Source of the DNA: Lophium mytilinum
Taxonomy: Eukaryota > Ascomycota > Dothideomycetes > Mytilinidiales > Mytilinidiaceae
DNA length: 64,000 bases
Assembly: GCA_010093605.1 (NCBI GenBank)
Contig: MU004189.1
Coordinates: 875,834-939,833 of the forward strand
Direction of reading: 5' to 3'
The translations under genes were made by a program, and so were the position numbers. Below are positions 21,363-33,921 of this stretch, in pieces. Below the pieces are notes generated by a model. The model saw only the letters and a list, made by a program, of their open reading frames with translations. It was not told where the DNA came from and did no database searches. The stretch's first letter is position 1, and every line of letters begins with the position of its first letter.

Positions 21363-22662
21363 CTATACCAGCTTCAAAGCGCTCCGGTGAATGTTCCTCG
21401 TAAAGTTCAGCATAGCCCTGCCCTTGTTGTTGCCCCTCTGCAGCCTCCGATATGCCTCCTGCACATGCGACGGCTGTACAGGCTCGCGCGCCTCTTCCGG
21501 GGGATCGAATAGTCCGCTCTCCCTCTTGCGCTTCATACGGTTCTGCGGCTCGCCGCCCGTCTCCTTCTTGTACAAGTCTTCGGCATCCTTCACCTTGAGC
21601 GCCTCCTCAGTAAGCGTCTGCACGATCTCGAACGTCAGGAAACCCAGGATATCGATGATGTCGTCGTTCGGCTTGCTCTCAGTGATGATGCCGAAGCCAG
21701 CCCACTCCTTGAACCGCTTGCCCTTACGGAACGTGAAGGATGCCTGCCGGCAGTCGGACCAGTGGACATACTCCTCTCGCGTCATGTTCTTGGTGCGCTC
21801 ATCCGCGTTCTTGAGTCGCTGAAGGGTAGCGAAGTTCTGCTCGTCTTCCTCCTCGTCATTGTCGTCGTCGCGGGCGGGCACGAACTCGTTGTAGAACGAC
21901 TGCGGCTCCCACACCAGATCGACCTTCGCGCGCTTCGCCTTCTTGCCCGTCTCGACGGCTGGTCCGCTGCCGCCCGCCACACCCGCGATGTCGGCGTCGC
22001 CTGCGCCAATGTCGGCACCCGCATCACCGCCTTTGTCGTCGGAGTTGTCTTTGACGGAGCGACGGACGTCTTTCCATTGGAGAAAATGGCGTAGACGAGA
22101 GATCTTGGCGCGGTCATGGCGGATGAGCATCATGAGGTCGTCGGTGGAGATGGAGCGGGATCCGCGGCGGGTTGCGAGATTGGTGCATTCGCGGAGCATC
22201 TCTTGGACTTGCTGCTGGACGATTGACTCGATCAGGGTGGTGGTTTCAGCACTGGGTTCGCCGGTTTCGCCGGAGACGAACATCATCTGGCGAATGGTGT
22301 TAGAGCGGAAGCCTTCGAGCCAGGAGAACGTGTCGGTCGTGTAGGAGACCATGATTGTAAGAGCTATCAGAAAGAAGGAAAGTGGGTAAAAAGGGAATTT
22401 GTTTGAGGAAAGGAGGGTTACGAGGTTATCATTATATATGAAGTAGTGCTGAATGAGACGGGACGAGATAAAATGGAAGTGAAGAGCAGCGAGAGTAGGA
22501 GCAGTGAAGAACTAAGAGCGCGTTCACATTTAAAAGCAAGGCCATTCCCATATTCGCGAGAGTTCAAGCGAAAAGAAGATATCAAATGAATAGAGTGGAG
22601 CGCGCCATACTGACCTGCTGTATCTCCGTCCGGTACTTCGCTAGCTTGTCCTTGTCCGCCAT
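21363..22662 (-). CDS. spt3: SAGA complex subunit Spt3
   Basis: Two exons encode 323 residues: 22615-22662 ([16 protein letters not shown]) and 21363-22286 (starting [20 protein letters not shown]). The 328-nt intron has donor GTCAGT and acceptor GCCAG. The N-terminal histone-fold pair ([13 protein letters not shown], then [17 protein letters not shown] and [11 protein letters not shown]) is characteristic of Spt3, which links SAGA to TBP. The C-terminal part ([31 protein letters not shown]) forms the second histone fold. A second start is possible at 22352: the same frame continues upstream through the intron as [11 protein letters not shown], but this loses the conserved YR.EIQQ block. It shares a 235-bp divergent promoter with dph5. 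Confidence 0.94.
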
Positions 22663-22897
22663 GATGAACAGTAAAGATCATACAGTCGCTAAATATCACT
22701 GTTATACCAACATAAAGAACAGCGGTAGACAAGTGGAAGGTGGAGGAAAGCCAGAGGAATGGAAAGATGAGGTTGAATGGGAGGCTGGTGATCGGACGCT
22801 TTGACCTTCTCACTAGCTCAGCCCTATAGCCTTCACCCCTCCGCCAAACTTTTTACATCACCCCTCATCGTCACAGTTCCAAATCAATACCCTCACG
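22663..22897. promoter_or_regulatory. divergent promoter spt3 / dph5
   Basis: Only 235 bases separate the two start codons. The sequence lacks a clear TATA box, as is usual for housekeeping genes. Confidence 0.6.
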
Positions 22898-23904
22898 ATG
22901 CTCTACCTTGTGGGTCTCGGCCTGGCCGATGAGAAGGACATCACAGTCAAGGGTCTGGAAATTGTAAAGAAAGCGGAGCGCGTCTACCTTGAGGCATACA
23001 CGGCCATCCTCCTTGTTGAGAAAGAACAATTGGTATACTCTCCAGCTTCATATATTCGCGCGCAATTGCAAACATGCTAACTTACTTGCTATGCGACAGT
23101 AGGAAGCTTTCTATGGCCGTCCTGTCATAATCGCCGACCGCGAAATGGTCGAATCCTCCAGCGACGAAATCCTCGCCGGCGCAGACAAAAGCGACGTCGC
23201 ATTCCTTGTTGTGGGAGACCCATTCGGGTAATACTCTCTTCTTCCCCTTAAGATTCTTGCTATACACATTGGACGCCCTCAGATTGACCCGCATCTTTCC
23301 CAGCGCAACAACCCACACCGACCTCGTCCTCCGCGCCCGTTCTCTCTCGATCCCCACACGATCCATCCCGAACGCCTCCATCCTCACCTCCATCGGCACC
23401 ACCGGCCTACAACTTTACAACTTCGGCCAAACTGTCTCCATGGTGTTCTTCCTCGACAACTGGCGCCCGGCCTCTTTTTATGATCGCATCGCTGAGAACG
23501 TCAGTATTGGCCTGCACACCCTCGTCCTCCTCGATATCAAAGTCAAAGAGCAGTCGCTGGAGAACATGGCGCGGGGCCGAAAGATCTACGAGCCCCCGCG
23601 GTTCATGACCGTAGCGCAGTGCGCGGCGCAGATGCTGGAGATCGAGGAGGAGGTCAAGAAGGAAGGGGTATATACGCGGGAGTCGCTGGCAGTAGGCGTA
23701 GCGAGGGTGGGTGCCGTGGATGAGAAGATTGTTGCTGGGACGCTAGGGGAGCTGTGTGATGCCGATTTGGGGAGGCCGTTGCATAGTCTTGTGTTGCTTG
23801 GACGGAGGACGCATGATTTGGAGAGGGAGTTCTTGGAGGAGTTTGCGGTGGATAAGGAGAAGTTTGCGAGTGTGTGGAAGAGAGACTACGAGGGCAAGCA
23901 TTAG
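22898..23904 (+). CDS. dph5: diphthine methyl ester synthase
   Basis: Three exons (22898-23032, 23103-23227, 23304-23904) encode 286 residues. The start [20 protein letters not shown] is the standard Dph5 N-terminus. Further landmarks are FLVVGDPFG spliced to [41 protein letters not shown]-like sequence and [14 protein letters not shown]. The enzyme uses S-adenosylmethionine to methylate the modified histidine of eEF2 during diphthamide synthesis in the cytosol. Introns are 70 and 76 nt. The second junction lies inside the SAM-binding GDPFGATTHTDL loop, so splicing is needed for activity. Confidence 0.96.
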
Positions 23905-24302
23905 AAGTCATAGCATGGTAGGTTGCGAGAGTGCTAGAGGCCAAAACGTAGGTAGGAGGGTGCGCTCTTGTCGATTACTGCCTACGAACCCCCCTCTATC
24001 TTAACGGGGCGACGGAAATTATTTTCAAAGGCTTCACTAAAATTACTCCTCACTTGGCCGAATCCCGTCCTGGTTTCGCTTCTGTTCTGCGAGTTGTGGT
24101 TGTTGAGATAGACCCAAAAGGGTGGTCATCCGCCCGAATATCCTCAAATTTAGGTTTCCGCGATTCAACACCTTTGCGCCTCCTTGGCAGCCAAGACTTG
24201 CCGGAATGAGCAGCAGAGCGCAAACGACGACGTCACAAGTGAGTCACGCTTCTTCTCTGCCTCCACGTGGCTCCTTTACCGCGTTCGTCCTCACCTCCAA
24301 AA

Positions 24303-24395
24303 GTGTGGAATATAGAGCCTATAAAAACATACAGATAAGGTTTCCACGCTAGAGTAGTACGCCTTGTATATATTCTCTCTATATACAAGGCGCCT
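24303..24395. repeat. direct repeat copy 1 with perfect 13-bp hairpin
   Basis: The stem is CGCCTTGTATATA (24360-24372) pairing with TATATACAAGGCG (24380-24392) around a 7-nt TTCTCTC loop. The region from GTGGAATATAGAGCCTAT onward is repeated at 24535-24630. Confidence 0.75.
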
Positions 24396-24534
24396 AGCCA
24401 TGTAGACGGCTTATATAAGAAGCTTGGATGGCGCTAGAGTTAGGCACGTAGCGTAGTCAATTCTATGCCTTTTTGTGACCACGTCGCATACATTGCCGCT
24501 TACGGCTTCCTCTTAGCAAACGGACTCCGAAATC

Positions 24535-24630
24535 GCGGAACATAGTGCCTATGAGACTTTTGAAATAAGTTTTCTACACTTACCAAGTGTGTGTTATCTG
24601 TATTACTCTCTATATAGGAGCCTGCGATAT
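24535..24630. repeat. direct repeat copy 2, hairpin decayed
   Basis: It begins GCGGAACATAGTGCCTAT and continues in step with copy 1 through a CTCTCTATATA segment. The left arm of the hairpin no longer pairs well. The offset between copies is about 232 bp. Confidence 0.6.
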
Positions 24631-24995
24631 ATAAGGTCAGTGAAAAGCTTGGGAAGTGAGTTATTTGGGTACGATGCATGCTTGGAACAAATCACAGGAG
24701 TATGTACGCGGAGTGGTTGGGCATTCTCGTTGGCAGTGATCATCACGCTCGTGCAGTGATACCACACTTCCGGATGCCGCTCGGGCCTATTCCTATGCAA
24801 ATGAAACCACCCTTCGTAGGATCGCTAGTCACTTGTTCACCTCATTGCACCAGGTAATCCAAAGGACCGATATCTGTAGCTCAAACACGCTTTTAATCCA
24901 GGGATACACTCTCTCAAGACCACTCCCCGATCGCTATGTACCCCCAATGCATGTTCGTAACTCGTAAACCAACATCAACAAGGCAATGAAACCCC

Positions 24996-27900
24996 CTACT
25001 CCTCACCAAAGGCGCCTTCCCCAAGATCCACTTTGCCCACACTCCACACCTCACGCTCGTCTTCCTTTTCGTCGCTTGAAAGACCCAGACCTCCTTGTCC
25101 ACCCTCAGCCTCCTTCCGTTCCCTAGCTTGACTCCCCAGCCTGACTGCGACTCGCTTGAAGTAATCTTGCATTAGCCGCTTGGTTTGCGCAGGCGCGCTT
25201 GCACCGGGGCCAGCCATGTATTTCTCGAAGACTGCACCCTCCTCTTCCACCACCGAGAAGATTGCCAAGAACGCGGCTTCCGCGGACAGTTTGACAGGGA
25301 TGACAGGATCTCTGACGCTGGCAAAGATGGAAGGCGCCAGGATAGATAGATGTGGCCGGATCAGATCGTTGTTTTCTCGGCTGACTGTCCGGACGACCAC
25401 GAGGGCTAGACGTCGCGTATCCACAGGGTGGCCCGGCTGGATAACTGGAGCAAGGGCCTCGAAGATGGTCTTGGTGGCTTCGAAGCTCTTGTTCGTGGAT
25501 TCTGTTAAGAGGTATTTACCAGCTGCTAGTATGCAGTTGGTGGCGATAGTAGGTTGCTGTGAATTTATCAGCGACGTTCACACCATACAAGATTTTGAGA
25601 CCACTCACACTTTCACCGATTCCATGACTGATAGTTGCTATCGTCTCCTCAGCAAAGCTCTCGGTCAATGCGTCTGATGAGTCTAGAAGAATGGCGTTCA
25701 GAGCGAGCACTGATGATTTGCTGAAATGGCGTGTAAGGACTCGGCTCCTGTGGAATGTAAGTGGCTGTCATAAGCTGAGGGGATAGGAATTGGCCTACTT
25801 GATCAAACTAGCTGCGACGTCTGATGGCAGATTTCTGATCAAGGCTCCAAGAAGACGTGCATTTGTTATCGCGGTGGCATCTTCGCTCGGTTAGCAAATG
25901 TATGAATACTACATGGAAAATGCATACCATCGGCATCGCCAGTGTCATGATCGATGAGGCCAAGAATTGCATTCCTCGAGGCCTCATTCATATTGGCACC
26001 CGCCTTGCTAACAACCTCGAAAAGAGCCTTAAGCATGGCGTTCTTGACGCCTTGGTCGGAAGTCTTGGAGCCAGTAACCAGTTCTGCACACACAAGTTAG
26101 ACGCCATATACTCAATTTGGGGGAAAGACTCGCCTGCAATGAGAGGATCAATACGAGGCGTTAAAGTAATCAGAGTCCCTAACGCTTTTGCTGCCCGAGT
26201 ACGCAAAACCTCGCTAGAGGTATCAGCCAATGACTTTGCAAAGGTTCTCTGCAATTGCGGCAAGAAGGGCTTCAGATATGTTGGAATCTTCTCGAGAAGA
26301 TTGTTGAGGGTGAAAAGGATCGCAGCTATGTAGCAATTAGCATGAGGTGCATCTCTACGTCGTAATGAAGCCTACCTTTCACTTCCACCGAACGTTCGGA
26401 CACCACACGGATGAGAGGGCCTGTGATCTGGGTCACGAATGGCCTCAAAGAGTCTCCACTTGTGCGATCGATGATGTCTGATATGGCCAACGCAGCCTGA
26501 GTCCGCTGTTCCGCTGTGCCGTTCATGAGGCCTTGCAAGAAGATGGGCAAGATTGCATTGATGCCTTTCGGCAAAGCGAACCCAGGCAGATTGGAGCCAG
26601 CAACGCCGACTTGGCCAAGTACTTGACGAGTAGATATGACCAAGGACTCCATTTCTTCTTTTCGTAGTCTCTTTGTAAGTTCGTTAAGAGCTGTCCATGC
26701 TGCTTTGACGACTTCCAAATCCCGATCGTCGAATGCAATGAGGAGAGAGCGGACCAGATCAGGGTGGTAACGTGATATGTCTATTTCTGCACCAGCGAAG
26801 AACTTGGCCAGGTGCATGTCTGCCGAGTATCTGCGCCGATGATCGTCATGCTTCATCAAGGCAAGCATAGCGCTCATGGCCGTATTCAAGCCGTCGAATT
26901 CGTCGACAGATAGGAGAACGGTGTCGAAGGAGGTATTAAGCTCAGAGAGAAGGTCTTCGTCCTTGCAACCCACAATGTTGTCCATAATGGCATTCAGGAT
27001 ATTCGGTAACCTCCGATTCATTGACGAGCTCGCCACTTCCGCTAGCGATGCGATGGCACGAGCATTGAAGGCCGACATAGGAGAGGTTAAGAGCGTCGGC
27101 AGAAGGTTCGGCAGGATAATGTTTGACCTCGTGTTGTCAGTGAGCAGGGTCAGGAGGGCAGACAGTGCATTCTGAGCATCCTCATCTGTTCGAAGAAGAT
27201 TGAGGAGATAAGGCAGAACAGCATCCACGGCTTTCTTCCCGAGTATGCGCTGCAATGAATCGAAAGCATCTGCAGCGGCCTCCCGGACATCTGCATCGGG
27301 ATCGACCAAGGCGGTTCGAACGACGGAAACCAATGTCTTCTCGTAGTCTTCAAGGACCTCTGGAGAAGCCGAAGCAATGAGTTCGCGCAAGGCGATACAT
27401 ATGCCCTGTTTAGCGTCTGTATCTGTTGAATGCAGACCTTCTTCTAAAGTCGGCAACAAGCTTGCCAAAACACCTTCCCCGGCTTTGCGAATGAGCTCCC
27501 CAAGCGCGTTGCTGGCAATAACCTTCTGTTCCATATTTGAGCTGGCCAGACGACGAATAATAAGCTGAGTAAGAGTAGGTATGAGCTCGCGAAGGGTACG
27601 TGGTGTCGCCACCAAGGCTTTCCAGACATTGATAGCAGCGGTCCGGACCAAACCAGAGGTATCGCAACGGCAAATGTATAGTGCGGAGAGAACCTTGTTC
27701 CGTTTCTCCTCTCCGAGAACTTCAAGTAACGACTGGCCAGCTTCCTTGGCACCTTCTTCAACCTCGTCGTCGTCCTCGGCTCTTGCACTGATACCAGTAA
27801 GGTTGAAAAGGAGATCTCCAACAAGCTCAACGGAACTGAGGCGGATACGGTGACTGTCGTCGGCAAGACCACGTTCGAGCTCGGGTAGGAGCAGATCAAT

Positions 27901-30900
27901 GGCACGAGTCGCGAAGTTCTTGACGAGAAGGCGTCCTGCTCTCAATGCAGTCTCTCGAATCGATTCCACATCATCGGCCAGGCCGCCAAGAATCGGTGGA
28001 ATGATTTTGCTGAGGTAGTTGGCAAAGCTGTTGCCAAAGCATGCAGGCAAGAAAATAAACAAGGACATGAAACCCTCGCGGACAGAGGCTTTCGAGCTTG
28101 ACACGTTTTGTAGGATAGTAGGCAGCGTTTCCTCCAGACGGCTTGTACCCAGACCTGCGAGCACTTCGCTGAGTGCTTGTGCAGAGCCCAATCTGTCGCC
28201 AGCGCCGGAGTCTGACTTGAGCGTGGCCATGAGACTGGGAATGAGATCTGGCAGAGCATCCTCTCCCAGCTTCTCAACAAGGGAGCCGAGAGCTTTCGAT
28301 GCAGTAGCTCTGGTCGTAGGGACGGGATCTACAATGGCGACTCGCAAGCCAGCGACTAAGATTGGCAAATGCGAGATGAGGTCTTTCCTCTCCGTAAGAT
28401 GAGCTAGACTGCCGATGATCTGGGCTGCCTTTCTCTTGGTACCGGATCGGTCTCCAAGCCCGCGCTCTAAAATTCTTACTACTAGCGCTAATGAAGGGGC
28501 GTCCAAATAGTGAACGAACGCCAGCTTGATGAGCGCATCTAGAGCGTCATCAGTGTATTTCGTCGGGTCGCTGAGGGCTTTGAGAAGAATGCCGACAGAG
28601 CTCTTTATCTCAGGATTGCTGAGGACTTCTCCAAACCTCTGTAAGCTTCGGTTGGCTGATAACCTAACTTCTTTGTGGCTGTCGGTAAGAACATCCGTGA
28701 GGGGCGGGATTATATCCGGAAGACTGAGGGCCAATTGTTGAGGGTCCAGGTATGCCATAGCACCCAAGGAGTCGCACGCGCCCTTTTTGCTTCTCCATTG
28801 CGAATCATCAAGACCTTCAAGAAGAGTAGGAAGAATATTCTTGACACCGTAGGAGCTCAAGTTCGCAAAGCAGACTTTAGACGCGTCTAGACAAGCTTCC
28901 CGCACATCGGCGCTTGAATCGCCAAACCCTGCCAGCAGCTGAGGGACTAGCTGAATGACATATGGCTCGAAGATGCGGCCTAAGACGAGGGAGAGTAACT
29001 CGAATGCAAGATATGCTCCCTGACGTTGATTCGTATCTTTCTTGTGCTCGGTTGCTCCCTTGAGGCTGGATATGATGCGGTACTCTCTCAAGGCGGAAAT
29101 ACCAGTGCCATGAACAATACCAGCCAGGCCATATGCAGCTCCTCGCCTAGCGGCATACTTTTTAGATTGCAACAGCTGCTCCATCATCTGCTGGATGTAG
29201 TTCGATGTTTCTTGGGGAGACGCTTGAACTAGAGGAGGTAGACACTCAGCTACGGCATATTGAACCGTTTCAGATGGCGTGCTTAAAGTGACAAGAAGCT
29301 TTTGAACAACTTTTGGCACCCGCTCGTCTCCCGGAGATAGATGTCTGCCCAATGCACCGTACAAGATGATGACGGCCTCGTTGACCTGGTCATATTTAGC
29401 CGATCCTCGGTCGGGTCCTTCTAGAGCCTCTTCAAAGAGTTGCATGAGCGGCTCCACTTGCGACTGAGCTCTAGTAGCGATGACGGTAGTAGCCGCGTCA
29501 ATCATTTCGTCTCGTACAACCGCGTTTTGGTCTCCTAGTGGCCCATCATGAACCATAAATTGCAAGAAGGCCACGAGATGTTCCGGTTTGAACCCATGAG
29601 AAACATATTTGAATGTCAAGGCAATACCATCTCGTGACTCCCATGGGTCCTTCAAGTCAACCTTACGTGGCATTCCGTACTCGTCTCGCTCAGGGACCCG
29701 GGGTTTAGCTCTGTCCTTGTACATTTCCTCGAGACGTTTCATGAGATCATCGAAGACATTTGGGAAGTCTGTGACTAGTTCTCCCAGAGAGCGCGCTGCT
29801 GCTCGTCTTAACTGCTTGTCTTTTGCCTCGAGGTATGGTAAGACTTGGTACGCTGAACTTTCCTCGGCCTCGAGCGCATTGTCCTCCCATATCGTTCTCG
29901 CTAGGTCTGAGTTTTCCTGGACGTCGTCATGACAAGCGAGCCAGACCTCCTCGCAGAAGTCAAGGTTTGTCAAATCAATCTCGGCATCGATTGCCTGCAG
30001 TACGGAGGTCCGCACGGATATCTCTGGCACAATGATACCCCGTACGAGTGCTGAGATCTCGTCATCAGATGCATTAGCGGCAATGCCTCTGCAAAGATCC
30101 ATTAGACAGTCTTTAATCGGCTTGTAGTGTTGGGTAAACCGTTGCATGGATGCGATCAAGCTCTCGATAAGTTCTCGTCGTGGCAAACGCTCGTCAGAGC
30201 CTATGCCTGATTAGCGATCATTCTGGTAATAGGTTTCCAAGACTTACAACCCGTCGTGTGGAAAGAGAGAAATTCAAGGGCCAAGAGAATCTGTTCATCG
30301 GCCTCCTCGGGCTCCGTGCGCCCAATGCCGCCCTTCTCGAGTGTGAGGAAGATGAGCGGGAAACAATACATGAGGGTAACGGTATCTAGAGGCCTCTGCT
30401 CGCTCATAAACCTCAGCCGGTATAGCACTCTTGTAACCAAATCTGCTTACGTCAGTGAGTGCTTGGGGTCTTCAGGCATTTTACTAACCTCCGAGGGGTT
30501 CATCTTGGTACTCAGGTGCTAGCTGCGAAGTCCCGATAGTCCTGAGAGTGGCGACGCCGACAAAGTCCCTAACAGGGCCTAGCCTACTGGAGATGCGTTC
30601 AGCGCATTTGATATATGCAACAGCCGGGCTTTCCCCTAAGATCAGGCCGGCGCCAGCACGAATGGCTTTGATGAGTAAATTGACAGCGGGAGCCATCCAC
30701 TGTTCGGCCTCCGTTGGCGGACCCGTGGCAAGACTTTGGATGATACCAACGCCGCGCTTCATCTTGACCTCGATGGCCGCGACGTCCTTGCGTATGACTG
30801 CTTCCTTGGCTAATTGAGCGTTGACTTTTGCTAGCTCATCAGCAGTGAGTTTCTTCGATTGGCCTTTCTTTGCCGCAAGCTGTGCCCGCAACTCTTCTTC

Positions 30901-33578
30901 CCACTTCAAAGTATCGTAGTCTTTTGCATTCCGTCCGATGCTTTGCTCTGGCCCCCTTTTCGAAAGCACGTCGACATAGGCGGTTCCCTCAGGTGTCCGG
31001 AAGATAGCTGCTTCGGTTGGTCCAACAAAATCGAAAAGCTTCGGGTCTAAGTCCTGACTAAATTGTTGAACAAGAAGCGGTAGAGCTGTGTCTGGCGCAA
31101 CAAAGGCCAAATCAGCCGAAGCGTTATACGCTGCCTGGTTGATCATAGGTAACGTCGCATTTGACTGATCCTGAGTAGAGATTAGTGTACGTTCGCAGGA
31201 TTGGATTTCAAAACATACCGTAGTTGCGTGAATGATTTGATCTAGACATTGGCTGAAGTTGGCCCGGGCAAGCTCGCCCGGATCTATTCCGCTTCTCAAG
31301 CAGAGATCGATCCAGCTTACTCTCGGGACAAGCTCCGGGCGTGCCAAGATGAGAAGGTTCACGAATTGATTTTGCAGTAAGTCCTGCGAAATGCTACCAT
31401 TCTTGCTGTTTTTCGCACTCTCTGCGCGGGGGCAAATGCTTTTCAAGACAACGTGGAGTTCGCTCGTTCCTGTCTTAGATGCCATAGCGGCAGTATCTTT
31501 GTCATTGAGTTCGACCCTCTTGTACCAGAGCCATAGTCCATCCACAATGATCTTTCCAATAGATGCTGGCTGCTGCATGTAAGCTTCTGATAGATGTTCC
31601 ACGGCCAATTTCCGCGATCGTGGTGGGAGATTATGTGCTGAAATCATATATATATATGCCTGCGACCAGGCGTCGCCAACACCCCCCTGATCATTTACAG
31701 GCACATGACCAGCCACTGCAGTCAGTGCTCGAATCATCCATTCCAGGTCGTCTTCGCCATTAATTTTGGAATATATTCGATGGTTCAGCAAAAAGGAGGG
31801 TTTTGGTTGAGCAATGAGAGTCTGCTTCAGAACTGAGGCCTTTTTACAGACAGAAGAGAGCTTTGCGTCTTCAAGATGCTGAATTCTGGAGAGAATGAGA
31901 GCCGTAAACACGTAGGCAGCTGTCACCAGTCCGCTCTGGGCAGCTGGTTGAGGATTATCTACGGCGTCCTGCCATATTTCCACCATCTTACCCAAGGTTG
32001 CTTGTGCAAAAGACAAGACGTCCGGCTCAGTGTACCGCGATTTAGGGATCTCCCAAAGCGCATCACCTGTACGAAGCGCCCATAGTCTGCGGACCGGCAA
32101 CCTTTTGTCTCCCATGCCTTTGACAAACGCATCCGAGACAGACGAATCCAGTTTGGCGTCATGCGTTAGGCCAAAGGTAAGGTGTTTAGATAGTGTAAGA
32201 ATTTCTGCTGCCGCTGCCACTTCATTTGGTTCTTTAAGCGCGACTGCTGCCATGCCGCCAGGGATCTTCTGAGATAGCGAAACTGATTGTGGCAGGGCGT
32301 CGAGCATCTGAGCATGCAATACCTTCTGCTCGGTGGTAGTGACCTTCGACTGTTTGAGAGGGTTCAGAATCTCCTCCGCAACCTTCCCTGTGGCATCTTC
32401 GTTTTTGGAACGAGACGCAAGCGACTCAAATGTCGATAAAGTGCCTCCTCGGATCACTGGGTTGGTTGATTTGACGTTAGTCAGCAGTGGTTTCAGAAGA
32501 TGTTTGAGGAGTATGTCGGAGAGATCCATGGTATCAGGTAGAGATTGAATTATGGGTGCTACGACACCGTTGAGCACAATTTCGGGAGATCTAAGCAGCG
32601 CCTTCTCCAACGGAGGTATGACCGTCTTCTGTATTTCATCCAACGTGGCAAAAGAGGCGAAGAAATCATGTAGTCCATTCGCAATATGTCCAGGCACGAC
32701 GGTCCGGGAACCAAGGATCTCCCTGATGTAGAAATCATAGTAATGGCCCTTTTGTTGCTCCAAGATTGGAGTGGAGAGTGGAAGACGTGCCGAGACACCC
32801 GCGACTACTCCCAGAAAAACAGCATTCCGCGCTGAAGACGAGGTTCCCTTTGTGGTGAGAGACTCAACGATCTTGGTAATAGCATCTTTCCTAACACTCT
32901 CGATCTTGAAGAGGCTTCGCAATGCCCTGCGTGTAGCTACTATGGCCGATCCTTGGACTCGAACATCACGGCGCGTATCCCCCGAACTCATGCAGGTCTC
33001 CAGAGCCCTGGCGTCTGCGTTCACGATATCGAGCCCCCATTTTGACCATCTTTCGGGTTGCGCAGCGCATTCTTGAAGGAGAACCGAGCACCAATCCGTA
33101 AGGACAAAAGCGTTGACGTGGGCAATGCTGGCCTTGGAGCATTCAGTTTTCAGGAACTTTACGATTAGGGAAATAACGTTGTCCGACTGGGGGGTATTTA
33201 TTATCGCTTTTAGACATTGCTCCACTGCGTGTCTTGAGGGTCGATCGTCGTAAAGTGGGTATGTGTCGAATAAAAGCTCGAGAAGGAAACGAAGATCAGA
33301 GGAGGAGATAGCTAGGCACAGACATCAAGCATTAGCAATCAACGCAGTCGCGAAAGGCAGAGACGTAGTTTCTAGGGCTTACACTCATCTTGAGCCTGTT
33401 GTTGAAGACTCAAAAGCTCCGAGGCTCTCCGCTTTGTCGAACTTGTGAAAAGCCCTTGCCGCAACTCCTCACGGTCAAAAGCGTGATCGCCATTCGTTCC
33501 AGCCCCTGCCATCATCAGAGCCCATTGAAAGAGTGTAGAAAGTGTGGTGTTGACTTCTACAGCTGCCTGTGCTGCCAC
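24996..33578 (-). CDS. gcn1: eIF2-alpha kinase activator Gcn1
   Basis: Ten exons: 33383-33578, 31219-33311, 30489-31170, 30248-30445, 26376-30206, 26134-26325, 25928-26083, 25799-25880, 25609-25747, 24996-25556. They sum to 8130 nt (2709 residues), close to the family's usual 2670. Gcn1 is a HEAT-repeat scaffold that binds translating ribosomes with Gcn20 and passes uncharged tRNA or collision signals to Gcn2. The middle carries the EF3-like HEAT region ([72 protein letters not shown]); the Gcn2-RWD-binding region follows ([33 protein letters not shown]). Odd points: intron 6 (26084-26133) has a GC donor, intron 2 (31171-31218) is 48 nt without stops, and intron 3 ends in a tandem AAGCAG acceptor. 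Confidence 0.96.
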
Positions 33579-33921
33579 GAAATAACGGCAGGGGTCTTTT
33601 CGCGAGAGCCAAGACTTCCCCGGCGTGACTCCCGTGAGGTCATAGTAGGCTCGAGTCCTACTTCAAATCCTTTCACCAACAACACACGAGCAATCGAACA
33701 CCAAGCAAACCGAGTCAAATCAAAAGCTGCTCTCCAAATACACAGTGTAGGCTCGTTCTTCCACTCAGATTTGGCTCCAAGCCGACACCAAGGCTCGCAT
33801 CTGCTGGACTACTGTGTTGGCCGTAACACAATTTCATCCAAAAAATTGTTTTGACAGATTCAGATTGACTGTGAGGAAGTTTGCGAGCACCGTTTCCTTA
33901 CTCAGGGGATAGGGCGGCGAG
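33579..33921. promoter_or_regulatory. divergent promoter gcn1 / DEAH helicase
   Basis: A 343-bp space separates the two start codons. No TATA box is obvious. A tRNA T-arm-like sequence at about 33641-33657 was examined and rejected. Confidence 0.6.

Larger units (their letters stand above)
23905..24995. other. convergent intergenic region dph5 / gcn1
   Basis: No complete gene is seen. It contains a 33-nt ORF start followed by a perfect donor (24206-24240) and a diverged direct repeat with a 13-bp-stem hairpin. Confidence 0.5.

Noticed and set aside
33636-33672. T-arm-like hairpin GTAGG-CTCGAGT-CCTAC
   Set aside because: No D-arm or anticodon arm upstream and no pairing acceptor stem; position 54 is not T.
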